64,000 bases of DNA from Stappia sp. TSB10P1A (lineage in GTDB: Bacteria > Pseudomonadota > Alphaproteobacteria > Rhizobiales > Stappiaceae): contig NZ_FYAU01000020.1 of assembly GCF_900185725.1 (NCBI RefSeq), forward strand, positions 62,001 to 126,000. Reading direction: 5' to 3'. The position numbers were made by a program, and so were the translations under genes. Of the stretch, positions 47,318-56,571 are shown piece by piece (the stretch's first letter is position 1; every line of letters begins with the position of its first letter). A model generated the notes under the pieces. The model worked only from the letters and a program-made list of their open reading frames with translations. It ran no database searches and was not told the origin of the DNA.

Positions 47318-47483
47318 GCTTGCGCCGGGGTCGCTGGCCGCGATCCTCGAGGCGCTCGACTATGGCGACGCCATCGTCGCCACCGCCCTCAACGGCGATT
47401 TCGTGCCGGCCGAGGAGCGCGCCGACACGCAGGTGCGCGACGGCGACCGGGTCGAGATCCTCGCCCCCATGCAGGGAGGCTGA
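47286..47483 (+). CDS. thiS: Sulfur carrier protein ThiS
   Basis: Ubiquitin-like sulfur carrier for thiazole synthesis, 65 residues, ending in the required Gly-Gly (APMQGG). It begins AITVNG as usual. It starts inside the end of thiO and is 3 nt from thiG. No thiF activator is seen in the window. Confidence 0.95.
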   Translation: MAITVNGAPLELAPGSLAAILEALDYGDAIVATALNGDFVPAEERADTQVRDGDRVEILAPMQGG

Positions 47484-47486
47484 CCC

Positions 47487-48260
47487 ATGCCCGTCTTCTA
47501 CGGCGAAACCGTCGAAAGCCCGCTGCTGCTCGGCACCGCGCTCTATCCCTCCCCGGCGATCATGGCCGAGGCGGTGCGCGCCAGCGGCTGCGACATCGTC
47601 ACCGTGTCGCTGCGGCGCGAGTCCGGCTCCGGCCGCGCGGGGCAGGACTTCTGGGGCTTCATCCGCGACCTCGGCGTCCGCGTCCTGCCCAATACCGCCG
47701 GTTGCCATTCGGTACGCGAGGCGGTGACCACGGCGAAGATGGCGCGAGAGGTCTTCGGCACGCCCTGGATCAAGCTCGAGGTCATCAACGATGCCGAGAC
47801 GCTGGCCCCCGATGTGTTCGGCCTGGTCGAGGCGGCGCGTATCCTCTCCGGCGAGGGGTTCCAGGTGTTCCCCTATTGCACCGAGGATCTCGGCGTCGCC
47901 GAGCGGCTCATCGAGGCCGGCTGCGAGGTCCTGATGCCCTGGGGGGCGCCCATCGGCTCGGCCCGCGGGCTCAACAATGTCTATGGCCTGCGCTCGCTGC
48001 GCGCGCATTTCCCGAACGTGCCGCTGGTGGTCGACGCCGGCCTCGGCGTGCCCTCCCATGCCGCCGCCGCCATGGAACTCGGCTATGACGCGGTGCTGCT
48101 CAACACGGCGGTCGCCAAGGCCGGCGATCCGGTCGCCATGGCGAGCGCCTTCGCCAAGGCCGTGGAGGCCGGCCGCCTTGCCTTTGCGGCCGGGGCGATG
48201 GAGCCGCGCGACATGGCCGCCCCCTCCACGCCGGTGCTCGGAAAGGCATTTCTCGAATGA
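47487..48260 (+). CDS. thiG: Thiazole synthase ThiG
   Basis: Builds the thiazole phosphate from DXP, the ThiO-derived imine and ThiS thiocarboxylate. The 257-residue barrel shows [10 protein letters not shown], the Schiff-base lysine in [20 protein letters not shown] and the phosphate-binding [18 protein letters not shown]. It overlaps thiE by 4 nt. Confidence 0.96.
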   Translation: MPVFYGETVESPLLLGTALYPSPAIMAEAVRASGCDIVTVSLRRESGSGRAGQDFWGFIRDLGVRVLPNTAGCHSVREAVTTAKMAREVFGTPWIKLEVINDAETLAPDVFGLVEAARILSGEGFQVFPYCTEDLGVAERLIEAGCEVLMPWGAPIGSARGLNNVYGLRSLRAHFPNVPLVVDAGLGVPSHAAAAMELGYDAVLLNTAVAKAGDPVAMASAFAKAVEAGRLAFAAGAMEPRDMAAPSTPVLGKAFLE

Positions 48261-48859
48261 CCGCCCTCGACCGCTTCTATCCCATCGTCGACAGCGCCGC
48301 CTGGATCGACCGCCTCGTGCCGCTCGGCGTGCGTCTCGTGCAATTGCGGATCAAGGACCGCAGCACGGCGGAGCTGCGCGCTGAGATCCGCGCCGCCGAG
48401 GCGACCTGCCTTGCGCATGACTGCCTGCTGGTGGTCAACGACTATTGGCAACTCGCCATCGACGAGGGCTGCCGCTTCGTCCATCTCGGCCAGGAAGACC
48501 TTGCCGATGCCGATGTCGGCGCGATCCGCCGCGCCGGGCTCGGCCTGGGCCTGTCCAGTCACGACGGTGAAGAGCTGGAGACCGCGCTTGCCGCCTCGCC
48601 GGACTATATCGCGCTCGGGCCGGTCTATCCGACCATCCTGAAACAGATGAAATGGGCACCGCAGGGATTGGAAAAGCTTACCGACTGGAAGCGCCGGATC
48701 GGCGACATCCCGCTCGTCGCCATCGGCGGCATGAGTGTCGAGCGCGCGCCCGGCGCCTTCGCCGCCGGCGCCGACATCGTCTCTGCCGTCACCGACATCA
48801 CCCTCAACCAGGATCCCGAGGACCGCGTCCGGCAATGGCTCGCCGTAACGCGGGCCTGA
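48257..48859 (+). CDS. thiE: Thiamine phosphate synthase ThiE
   Basis: Couples HMP-PP and the thiazole phosphate to thiamine phosphate. It is 200 residues long, with [37 protein letters not shown] and the phosphate-binding AIGGM near the end. It overlaps thiG and is followed by a 40-bp gap before the transport genes. Confidence 0.93.
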   Translation: MTALDRFYPIVDSAAWIDRLVPLGVRLVQLRIKDRSTAELRAEIRAAEATCLAHDCLLVVNDYWQLAIDEGCRFVHLGQEDLADADVGAIRRAGLGLGLSSHDGEELETALAASPDYIALGPVYPTILKQMKWAPQGLEKLTDWKRRIGDIPLVAIGGMSVERAPGAFAAGADIVSAVTDITLNQDPEDRVRQWLAVTRA

Positions 48860-48899
48860 TCCTGGACCTCCCTAACCCCCCAGCCGAGGTTCGTCACCA

Positions 48900-49835
48900 A
48901 TGCGTATCCTGACACTCGTTCTCGCCCTCCTTTTTGCCTTGCCGGCCGCTGCCGCCGACAAGATGACGCTGCTGCTCGACTGGTACGTAAACCCTGATCA
49001 TGGGCCGATCATCATCGCCAAGGAGAAGGGCTTCTTCGCCGACGAAGGCCTCGACGTCGAGATCGTCGCCCCGGCCGACCCGTCCGCCCCGCCGAAGCTG
49101 GTCGCCGCCGGCAAGGCGGAGCTTGCCGTCTCCTACCAGCCGCAGATCCATCTGCAGGTCGCCGAAGGCCTGCCCTTGAAGCGCGTCGGCACGCTGATCG
49201 CCTCGCCGCTCAACTGCCTGATGGTCAAGGACGACGGCCCGGTGAAGACCATCGCCGACCTCAAGGGCCGCAAGGTCGGCTACTCCGTCGCCGGCGTCGA
49301 GGAAGCGCAGATGCGTGCCGTTCTCTCCCGTCACGGGCTGACGATGGACGATGTCGAGATGGTCAACGTCAACTGGTCGCTCGCCCCCTCCGTCATGTCC
49401 GGACAGGTCGATGCGGTGATCGGCGCCTATCGCAATGTCGAGCTGCACCAGATGGAGATCGAGGGCGTCAAGGGTCGCTGCTTCTTCATCGAGGAGGAGG
49501 GCATGCCCTCCTATGACGAGCTGATCTATGTCGCCAATCCGGAGCTGATGGACAGGGCGAAGATCGTCCGCTTCCTGGCCGCGACCGAGCGCGCCACCCA
49601 GTACATCGTCAACCATCCGGACGAGAGCTTTGCGATCTATGCCGGCACCGCGCCGGAGCTCAACGACGAGCTCAACAAGCGCTCCTGGGCCGACACGATC
49701 CGCCGCTTCGCCCTGCGTCCGGCGGCGCTCGACCATGGCCGCTATGTCCGCTTCGAGGAGTTCCTGAAGGAGCACGGTCTGATCGAGACGATCCGCCCGG
49801 TGTCCGACATCGCCATCGATGTGAGCGTCCAATGA
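48900..49835 (+). CDS. thiY: ThiY-like periplasmic pyrimidine-binding protein (NMT1 family)
   Basis: Substrate-binding protein of the NMT1/THI5-like family, 311 residues, with an N-terminal signal peptide (about 1-20, ending AAA). Conserved parts are LLLDWYVNPDHGPIIIAKEKGFF and GYSVAGVEEAQM. In the ThiXYZ system it binds formyl-aminopyrimidine, a thiamine breakdown product. Position between thiE and tenA supports that role. Confidence 0.88.
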   Translation: MRILTLVLALLFALPAAAADKMTLLLDWYVNPDHGPIIIAKEKGFFADEGLDVEIVAPADPSAPPKLVAAGKAELAVSYQPQIHLQVAEGLPLKRVGTLIASPLNCLMVKDDGPVKTIADLKGRKVGYSVAGVEEAQMRAVLSRHGLTMDDVEMVNVNWSLAPSVMSGQVDAVIGAYRNVELHQMEIEGVKGRCFFIEEEGMPSYDELIYVANPELMDRAKIVRFLAATERATQYIVNHPDESFAIYAGTAPELNDELNKRSWADTIRRFALRPAALDHGRYVRFEEFLKEHGLIETIRPVSDIAIDVSVQ

Positions 49836-50560
49836 GCGGCGGCGGGATCATCGTGGCCGGCGATTACGGATCGCCGGTGTTCGGTGCCTGGCGCCGGGAA
49901 GCGGCGGGCGACTGGCACGCCTACACGCATCATGCCTTCGTGGAACAGCTCGGCGCCGGCACGCTGCCACGGGAGACCTTCCTGCACTATCTGACACAGG
50001 ACTATATCTTCCTGTTCCACTTCGCCCGCGCCTGGGCGCTGGCGGTGGTCAAGTCCGAGACGATCGCGGAGGCGCGCTTTGCCGCCTCCATCGTCAACGG
50101 GTTGATGGACGCCGAGATGAGCCTGCATGTCGACATCTGCGGCAAGGCCGGCATTCCGGAAGCGGCCCTGCTGGCGGCGGCCGAGGAGCGGGAGAACCTT
50201 GCCTATACGCGCTTCGTGCTGGATGCCGGCATGTCGGGCGACTTTCTCGATCTCGTCGCCGCGCTGGCGCCCTGCGTCATGGGCTATGGCGAGATCGGCG
50301 CAAGGCTTGCCCGCGAGGGCGCGGCCGACACGCCGTACCGGCAGTGGATCGACACCTATGCCGGCGACGGCTATCAGGGCCTGTGCGCCAGCGTCGGCGA
50401 GCTGATCGAGACGTCCATGCGCGGGCGCCTCGGCGAGGCGCCGACCGCCCTGCCGCGCTGGGCCAGCCTGTCGAAGCGCTTCCGCACCGCCACGCGGCTG
50501 GAAGTCGGCTTCTGGGAAATGGGGCTGCGCGGCCCGACGCTCGCCCCGGACCTGACGTGA
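49832..50560 (+). CDS. tenA: Aminopyrimidine aminohydrolase TenA
   Basis: Salvage hydrolase that turns aminopyrimidine from degraded thiamine into HMP. It is 242 residues long; the catalytic-type cysteine is Cys148 in ALAPCVMGYGEIG, marking the TenA_C class. FLHYLTQDYIFLFHFARAWALAV is the conserved helix near residues 50-73. It overlaps thiY by 4 nt and the ATPase by 4 nt. Confidence 0.93.
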   Translation: MSGGGIIVAGDYGSPVFGAWRREAAGDWHAYTHHAFVEQLGAGTLPRETFLHYLTQDYIFLFHFARAWALAVVKSETIAEARFAASIVNGLMDAEMSLHVDICGKAGIPEAALLAAAEERENLAYTRFVLDAGMSGDFLDLVAALAPCVMGYGEIGARLAREGAADTPYRQWIDTYAGDGYQGLCASVGELIETSMRGRLGEAPTALPRWASLSKRFRTATRLEVGFWEMGLRGPTLAPDLT

Positions 50561-51291
50561 GCAGGGTAGCGGCCCCCGCCCTACGGCTGACCGGCGACTT
50601 CCATCACGCCGGCCGGCCGCTGTTCTCCGGCCTCGATCTCCCGATCTCTGCCGGCGGCTGGACCTGCCTGCTCGGGCCCTCCGGCGTCGGCAAGTCGACG
50701 GTGCTGCGCCTGTTTGCCGGGCTCGACACCGGCGGAACGTTCGAGGGCGAAATCTCGGCGAGCGACGGCGCGCCGGTCGCCACCCGCATCGCCTTCATGG
50801 CCCAGTCGGACCTTCTGGCGCCCTGGCTCGACGTCGTCGGCAACGTGACGCTCGGCGCGCGCCTGCGCGGCGAGGCGCCGGATCTTGCCCGCGCCCGCGC
50901 CCTGATCGAGCGCGTCGGCCTTGCCGGCCATGTCGACAAGCGGCCGGCGAGCCTGTCCGGCGGCATGCGCCAGCGGGTGGCGCTCGCCCGCGTGCTGATG
51001 GAGGACCGCCCCATCGTGCTGCTCGACGAGCCCTTCGCCGCGCTCGATGCCCGCACGCGGGCGGAGATGCAGGAACTCGCCTTCGAGGTGCTGGAGGGGC
51101 GCACCGTGCTGCTCGTCACCCACGATCCGGCCGAGGCCGTCCGCCTCGGCCATCACCTCTTCATCCTGTCGGAGGAGGGGTTGGCCCGGGTCGCCGCGCC
51201 CGCCTCGCCGCCGATCCGCGCGGTCGATGCGCCCGAGACGATGGAGATGCAGGCGCGCCTGTTCCGCGCGCTGCGGGGGAGGGCGGCATGA
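50557..51291 (+). CDS. thiZ: ThiZ-like ABC transporter ATPase
   Basis: ATPase of the pyrimidine importer, 244 residues. Walker A GPSGVGKST, signature LSGGMRQR and Walker B IVLLDEPFAALD are intact, with the switch histidine in LLVTHDPAEA. The GTG start overlaps the tenA stop. It pairs with the permease at 51288. Confidence 0.92.
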   Translation: MSRVAAPALRLTGDFHHAGRPLFSGLDLPISAGGWTCLLGPSGVGKSTVLRLFAGLDTGGTFEGEISASDGAPVATRIAFMAQSDLLAPWLDVVGNVTLGARLRGEAPDLARARALIERVGLAGHVDKRPASLSGGMRQRVALARVLMEDRPIVLLDEPFAALDARTRAEMQELAFEVLEGRTVLLVTHDPAEAVRLGHHLFILSEEGLARVAAPASPPIRAVDAPETMEMQARLFRALRGRAA

Positions 51292-52073
51292 CGAGTTCAA
51301 CCGTCCGCCTGACACCGCTGCAGCGGCTGCGCGACGCGCTGGTTGCGGTCGCGGTCGCCCTGTCGCTGTGGCAGGCCATCGTCTGGCTCAGCGGCGTTCC
51401 GCCCTTCATCCTGCCCGGTCCCTGGCGGGTGGCGGTGACGCTTGCCGACAATATCGGCCTGATCGCCGACCATGCGCTCATCACCATTGCCGAGGTGCTG
51501 ATCGGTCTCGTCTTCGGCGCCCTGCTCGGTGCTGCCACCGCGCTGCACCTGATGATCTCGCCGGCCGCGCGCCGCATCGCCCTGCCGATCATGGTGTTCA
51601 GCCAGGCGGTGCCGGTCTTCGCGCTGGCGCCGCTGCTGACCCTGTGGCTCGGCTACGGCATGGCCTCGAAGATCGCCATGGCGCTGCTGATCATCTACTT
51701 TCCGGTGGTTTCCACCTTCTATGACGGGTTGCGCCGCACCGATCCCGGCCTGCTCGACCTTGCCCGCACCATGGGCGCGACGCCCACGCGCACGCTGCTG
51801 CATATCCGCCTGCCGGCGGGCCTGCCGGCCTTCGGCTCGGGTCTGAGGCTTGCCGCCGTCTATGCGCCCATCGGCGCGGTGATCGGCGAGTGGGTGGGGG
51901 CGTCCCAGGGTCTCGGCTATCTGATGCTGCTGGCCAACGGCCGGGCCAAGACCGACCTGATGTTCGCCAGCCTCTTCGTGCTGGCGGCCTTCGCGGTGGC
52001 GCTCTATGGCCTCGTCTCGGTGGCGACGCGGCGGATGGCTTCCTGGTCGCGCGAGAGCCTCGACACGTTTTAA
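51288..52073 (+). CDS. thiX: ThiX-like ABC transporter permease
   Basis: Inner-membrane permease of 261 residues with about six helices. The EAA-loop region that contacts the ATPase is GATPTRTLLHIRLPAGLPAFGSGLR. It overlaps the ATPase gene by 4 nt and ends the riboswitch-led operon. Its stop overlaps the convergent pyrophosphokinase stop. Confidence 0.92.
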   Translation: MTSSTVRLTPLQRLRDALVAVAVALSLWQAIVWLSGVPPFILPGPWRVAVTLADNIGLIADHALITIAEVLIGLVFGALLGAATALHLMISPAARRIALPIMVFSQAVPVFALAPLLTLWLGYGMASKIAMALLIIYFPVVSTFYDGLRRTDPGLLDLARTMGATPTRTLLHIRLPAGLPAFGSGLRLAAVYAPIGAVIGEWVGASQGLGYLMLLANGRAKTDLMFASLFVLAAFAVALYGLVSVATRRMASWSRESLDTF

Positions 52074-52726
52074 AGTGCGCCGAGATGCGGCCGGGCGAGC
52101 AGCACCGCGTTGCCGCGCCCGAGGCCGATGCGCAGACCCTCGCCGCCCGCCACCCGGTTGGACAGGGTGAGCGAGGAGCCCATCGGCACGTCGCGGTTCG
52201 TGAGCGGCCATTCGACGCCGCGCAGCGTCAGGCCGGCAAGGTCGGAGAGCGCCAGCACCGAGAACAGCGAGCCGGCGGGCAGGTCGATTTCCTGTTCGCC
52301 GGGCAGCAGCGGCCAGCCTTCCTCGTGGCCGCTGGTCATCAGCACCGGCAGCCCGCGCGCCCTCAGCGCCGCGCCCTGCAGCAGGTTGCCCATGGCGTGG
52401 TCGAAGCGCTCGCCGCCGAAGGCGCCGGCGATGACGAGGCCGCTGGCGCCGCGCGCGATCGCTTCCGCCGCCGCCAATTCCCCATCGGTCATGTCCTTCG
52501 CCTCCGGGTGGCGTTGGCGCGGCACCTCGCGCCAAGCGGCGGTGAGGTCGCCGCCGCTGGAGTCGAAGTCGCCGACCCACAGTTCCGGACGCAGGCCGAG
52601 CGGCGTCGCATGGCGGATGCCGCCATCGGCGGCGATGGCGCGCGCGCCGGCGATCTGTCGCAGAAGCCGCTGCGTCGGCGTGAGATCCCCGCCGAGCAGG
52701 ATCACGAACGGCGCTCTTCCGATCAT
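52070..52726 (-). CDS. thiN: Thiamine pyrophosphokinase
   Basis: Transfers pyrophosphate from ATP to thiamine to form TPP directly. It is 218 residues from the ATG at 52726, which has GGAGGA upstream; earlier ATGs (52741, 52795) would add residues. Family motifs are ADGGIRHA, VGDFDSS and KDMTDGELA in the N-terminal half and a C-terminal beta-rich domain with LTNRDVPMGSSLTLSN. It is convergent with the thi operon. Gram-negative ThiL is not seen, so this may serve thiamine salvage. Confidence 0.92.
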   Translation of the reverse strand: MIGRAPFVILLGGDLTPTQRLLRQIAGARAIAADGGIRHATPLGLRPELWVGDFDSSGGDLTAAWREVPRQRHPEAKDMTDGELAAAEAIARGASGLVIAGAFGGERFDHAMGNLLQGAALRARGLPVLMTSGHEEGWPLLPGEQEIDLPAGSLFSVLALSDLAGLTLRGVEWPLTNRDVPMGSSLTLSNRVAGGEGLRIGLGRGNAVLLARPHLGAL

Positions 52727-52818
52727 CGGTCCGTCCTCCATGCAATAGGAGATATTGCGAAATCTGCCTTGTAATATCGGCTTTTTCCCGGCCATGCTCC
52801 CGCAAAAGGGAGGACTGC

Positions 52819-54162
52819 ATGAATCTGTCCAACATGCTTGCCCATCGGGCCGAGGCGGGTCGCCCGGTGCGTGTGGCTTTGATCGGTGCCGGAAAGTTCG
52901 GCTCCATGTACCTGACCCAGGCCCGCCTCACCGTCGGCGTGCATGTGGCGGCGATCGTCGATCTCGATCCGGCCCGCGCGCGCCGCACGCTGGCGACCTG
53001 CGGCTGGCCCTCGGAACAGGCCGCCGCGGCCTCGCTGGACGAGGCCTGCGCCAGCGGCGCCACCTTCGTCACCAATGATCTTGCCGCCGTGCTGTCGGAT
53101 GGCCGCGTCGAGGTGGTGATCGAGGCGACCGGCGATCCGGCGGTCGGCATCCGCCATGCGCTTGCGGTGATCGAGGCCGGCAAGCATGTGGTGATGGTCA
53201 ATGTCGAGGCCGACGTTCTCGCCGGGCCGCTGCTCGCGCGGCGGGCCGAGCAGGCCGGCGTCGTCTACTCGCTGGCCTGGGGCGACCAGCCGGCGCTGAT
53301 CTGCGAGCATGTCGACTGGGCGCGCGCCTGCGGCTTCAAGGTCGTGTGCGCCGGCAAGGGCACCCGCTACCTTCCGACCTATCACCAACTGACGCCGGAG
53401 ACGGTCTGGGACGTGCTGACCCAGTATCTGCACATCACCGACCGCAGCCTGATCAACCCGAAGATGTTCAACTCGTTCCTCGACGGTACCAAGTCGGGCA
53501 TCGAGATGACGGCGGTGTGCAACGCCACCGGCCTGCTGCCCCAGCCGGACGGGTTGTCCTTCCCGCCGGCGAGCCGCTTCGAGCTCTCCACCGTGCTGCG
53601 GCCGAAGGAGGCCGGCGGCACCCTGCCGATCACCGGCACCACCGAGGTCGTCTCCTCGCTGACGCGCGACGGCGCCGACGTGCCGCATCACCTCGCCATG
53701 GGCACTTTCGTGGTGATCGAGGGCGAGACGGATTACGCCCGCCAGTGCTTCCGCGAATATCACATGCTGGAGGACGAGACCGGCCGCTATGCCGCGCTCT
53801 ATCGGCCGACCCACATGATCGGCATGGAACTCGGCCTGTCGGTCGCCTCCGCCGTCCTGCGCAAGGAGCCGACCGGCATGCCGCGCGGCTTCGTCGCCGA
53901 TGTGGTGGCGACCGCCAAGCGCAATCTCAAGGCCGGCGAGATGCTGGACGGCGAGGGCGGCGCGACCGTGTGGGGCAAGCAGCAGCCGGCGTCGGTGTCG
54001 CTGGAGCGCGGCCTGCTGCCGCTCGGCCTTGCCGCCCATGTCAAGCTGCTGCGCGATATCGCCGAAGGCGAGATGCTGCGCTGGGACGATGTCGCCATCG
54101 ACACGACCCAGACGGCGGTGCGCTTCCGCCGCGAGATGGAGGCCGAGTTCAGCGCCGGCTGA
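52819..54162 (+). CDS. SAF-domain NAD(P)-dependent oxidoreductase (homoserine-dehydrogenase-like)
   Basis: Two-part protein of 447 residues. The N-terminal Rossmann domain has ALIGAGKFGSMYLTQ and a homoserine-dehydrogenase-like segment VEVVIEATGDP; the C-terminal part (about 360-440) looks like a SAF domain (AGEMLDGEG...AEGEMLRWDDV). Such proteins are common in alphaproteobacteria and often misnamed flagellar or homoserine dehydrogenase proteins; sugar-acid metabolism is one known context. The substrate here is unknown. It is convergent with sdaA. Confidence 0.75.
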   Translation: MNLSNMLAHRAEAGRPVRVALIGAGKFGSMYLTQARLTVGVHVAAIVDLDPARARRTLATCGWPSEQAAAASLDEACASGATFVTNDLAAVLSDGRVEVVIEATGDPAVGIRHALAVIEAGKHVVMVNVEADVLAGPLLARRAEQAGVVYSLAWGDQPALICEHVDWARACGFKVVCAGKGTRYLPTYHQLTPETVWDVLTQYLHITDRSLINPKMFNSFLDGTKSGIEMTAVCNATGLLPQPDGLSFPPASRFELSTVLRPKEAGGTLPITGTTEVVSSLTRDGADVPHHLAMGTFVVIEGETDYARQCFREYHMLEDETGRYAALYRPTHMIGMELGLSVASAVLRKEPTGMPRGFVADVVATAKRNLKAGEMLDGEGGATVWGKQQPASVSLERGLLPLGLAAHVKLLRDIAEGEMLRWDDVAIDTTQTAVRFRREMEAEFSAG

Positions 54163-54173
54163 CGGTTCGGCCT

Positions 54174-55556
54174 TCAGCAAGCCACGACATTGACCGCAAG
54201 TCCGCCCTTCGAGGTTTCCTTGTACTTGTCGGTCATGTCGAGGCCGGTCTGGCGCATCGTCTCGATGCAACTGTCCAGCGGCACCAGATGGGTGCCGTCG
54301 CCCCGCAGCGACAGCGAGGCGGCGGTGACCGCCTTGACCGCGCCGAAGGCGTTGCGCTCGATGCAGGGCACCTGCACCAACCCGCCGATCGGATCGCAGG
54401 TCATGCCGAGATGGTGTTCGAGCGCGATCTCGGCCGCGTTTTCCACCTGCTCGTTGGTGCCGCCGAGCGCGGCGCACAGGCCGGCGGCCGCCATCGCCGA
54501 GGCCGAGCCGACCTCGCCCTGGCAGCCGACCTCCGCGCCCGAGATCGAGGCATTGGCCTTGATGATGCCGCCGATCGCCGCCGCGACCAGCAGGAACGAG
54601 CGGATGCCCGCCTGCGTGCAGTCGGGGCAGTGGTCGAGATAGTAGCGCAGCACCGCCGGCACCACGCCGGCCGCCCCGTTGGTCGGCGCGGTGACCAGCG
54701 TGCCGCCGGCCGCGTTTTCCTCGTTGACCGCCATCGCATAGACGCCGAGCCAGTCCATCACCGTGTGCTGGAAGGGGCGGTTCTGCCCGGTCTCTCCGAC
54801 CAGCTTGGCGTGGATCTGATGCGCCCGCCGCTTGACGTTGAGCCCGCCGGGCAGGGTGCCGTCGCGCGACAGTCCGCGCTCCAGGCAGGCGTTCATCACG
54901 CTCCAGATGCGGTCGAGCCCGGCCTCCAGGTCGCTGTCGGGATTGCGCGCGATCTCGTTGCGCCGCTTCATCTCGGCGATGGACAACCCGCTGTCGCGGC
55001 CCATCGCCAGCATTTCCGCCGCGGTCTTGAAGGGGAAGGGCACGCCCGCCTCCACCGTGCCGGCCATCGGCTCGCTCTGCGCGGCAAGCTCCGCCTCGCT
55101 GACGACGAAGCCGCCGCCGACCGAGTAGATCGTGTCCTGCGCCAGTTCCGCGCCGTCTGCGTCGAAGGCGCGGAAGATCATGCCGTTGGCATGGCCCGGC
55201 AGCGGCGGACCGTAATCGAAGACGAGATCGGCGGCCGGGTCGAACGCCATGTGGCCGACGCCCTCCACCGCCAGGCGCTTGTCGCGTGTCAGCTTCGCGA
55301 TCTCGTCCTCGATGCAGTCGGGATTGATCGTCGCTGGATCGTGGCCGAGCAGGCCGAGGCAGATCGCCCGGTCGCTGGCGTGGCCCTTGCCGGTGAAGGC
55401 GAGCGAGCCGTGCAGCGACACGGCAAGGCGTGCCGGCTTCAAGCTCCGTTCGCGCAACAGGTCCAGAAAGTGCGCGGCCGCCACCATCGGTCCCATCGTG
55501 TGCGAGGACGACGGGCCGATGCCGATCTTGAAGATGTCGAAAACGCTGATGAACAC
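54174..55556 (-). CDS. sdaA: L-serine dehydratase (single chain, Fe-S)
   Basis: Deaminates L-serine to pyruvate using a [4Fe-4S] cluster. It is 460 residues long and joins both subunit types seen in Gram-positives: the N-terminal [21 protein letters not shown] and the C-terminal catalytic part with [30 protein letters not shown] and the cysteine in MTCDPIGG. The start is GTG-free, at an ATG 180 bp from the GntR gene. Confidence 0.94.
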   Translation of the reverse strand: MFISVFDIFKIGIGPSSSHTMGPMVAAAHFLDLLRERSLKPARLAVSLHGSLAFTGKGHASDRAICLGLLGHDPATINPDCIEDEIAKLTRDKRLAVEGVGHMAFDPAADLVFDYGPPLPGHANGMIFRAFDADGAELAQDTIYSVGGGFVVSEAELAAQSEPMAGTVEAGVPFPFKTAAEMLAMGRDSGLSIAEMKRRNEIARNPDSDLEAGLDRIWSVMNACLERGLSRDGTLPGGLNVKRRAHQIHAKLVGETGQNRPFQHTVMDWLGVYAMAVNEENAAGGTLVTAPTNGAAGVVPAVLRYYLDHCPDCTQAGIRSFLLVAAAIGGIIKANASISGAEVGCQGEVGSASAMAAAGLCAALGGTNEQVENAAEIALEHHLGMTCDPIGGLVQVPCIERNAFGAVKAVTAASLSLRGDGTHLVPLDSCIETMRQTGLDMTDKYKETSKGGLAVNVVAC

Positions 55557-55735
55557 ATGACCCTCCCGAAGCCGCCGGCGTGTCGCCGGTGCGCGCGGAT
55601 CTCTCCCGCACCCGCCGCGCGGCGGCGATCATGCGTCGGGAATCGGCCCGTGTCACCCGTTGCCGGGAAGCGTGACGGATTGGGGAAAATCCCTGTCGCT
55701 TTCGCAGGTCGCGACAAAGGGCTCAGGCGTCCCCC

Positions 55736-56443
55736 TTAGGCATCTTCGGGCCACAGGAAGGCGTAGACGGCGAGCGAGAAGCCGATGTGCTCGGCGAGCA
55801 GCGCCACGGCGCCGGCGCTGTCGCGGGCGAGCGTCGCCTCCATCAGGGCGGTGTGATGGGTAAGGCCGAGCGTGCGCCCGACCAGGGCGCGGAGATCGGC
55901 CATGGCCGCCGGGGAGAGCCCGTGCCGGCCGGCTGGGTCGAACAGCATGTGCCGGTGATGGCGCTGCAACTGCTCGGTGATCTGCTGCTGGAAGCGGGCA
56001 AGGCTGTCGGAGCGTCCGGCCGACAGCAGCGCGGCGTGGAAGGCATCGTGCCGTTCCTCCCACAGCGACATGCCGGCATCGTCGGCGCCGGGCTCCGGGG
56101 GCGGGGTTAGCGACAGGCGGTGATGGGCGGCGACGATCCGTGCTTCCCAGTCGGCGTCTCCCGCCTCGATGGAGCGCACCAGCAGCGTCTCCTCCACGGT
56201 GCGGCGGGCAAGCTGCAGGTCGCGGATCGCGGCGGCGGAGACCGGCGCCACCCGGTAGCCGCGATTGCGCTCGGAAACCACCAGCCCTTCCGCCTCCAGC
56301 CGCGACAGCGCCTCGCGCAGCGGCGTCCAGCCGAGGCCGTAGCGCGCCTTCAGTCCGGCGACGACCAGCGACGCGCCCGGCGCGATGCGGCTGCGCAGCA
56401 GGTCGGCCTTCAGCCGTTCATAGGCTTCCTCGGTCTTGGCCAT
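55736..56443 (-). CDS. GntR-family regulator (FCD/VanR type)
   Basis: DNA-binding regulator of 235 residues. The winged HTH is at about 10-75 (ARYGLGWTPLREALSRLEAEGLVVSERNRGYRVAPV in two blocks), followed by an all-helical FCD-type ligand domain with histidines and aspartates suited to metal or acid binding. It is divergent from kynU, with an inverted repeat between them, so it probably controls the kynurenine genes and itself. Confidence 0.88.
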   Translation of the reverse strand: MAKTEEAYERLKADLLRSRIAPGASLVVAGLKARYGLGWTPLREALSRLEAEGLVVSERNRGYRVAPVSAAAIRDLQLARRTVEETLLVRSIEAGDADWEARIVAAHHRLSLTPPPEPGADDAGMSLWEERHDAFHAALLSAGRSDSLARFQQQITEQLQRHHRHMLFDPAGRHGLSPAAMADLRALVGRTLGLTHHTALMEATLARDSAGAVALLAEHIGFSLAVYAFLWPEDA

Positions 56444-56488
56444 GGGCTTCCGTGCGGCGCCGCCGAACCCTCCGGCGTGCTGGTTTCG

Positions 56489-56509
56489 ATATAATCAGGC
56501 GTATTATAT
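56489..56509. promoter_or_regulatory. Candidate operator/promoter between the GntR gene and kynU
   Basis: A perfect inverted repeat ATATAAT-N7-ATTATAT stands alone in GC-rich DNA, 46 bp from the gntR start and 63 bp from kynU. TATAAT-like -10 boxes occur on both strands within or next to it (for example 56509-56514 on +). Binding by the GntR protein would block both promoters. Confidence 0.5.
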
Positions 56510-56571
56510 ATAATCCTTGGCACCTGTCGTCCACCCTGTTAGGATCGCCCGCGTCAGGACAGGAGACGGAC

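Noticed and set aside
52723-55656. 977-codon open frame on the minus strand crossing the SAF oxidoreductase and serine dehydratase.
   Set aside because: It is out of frame with sdaA, which is conserved in another minus-strand frame, and lacks any domain.
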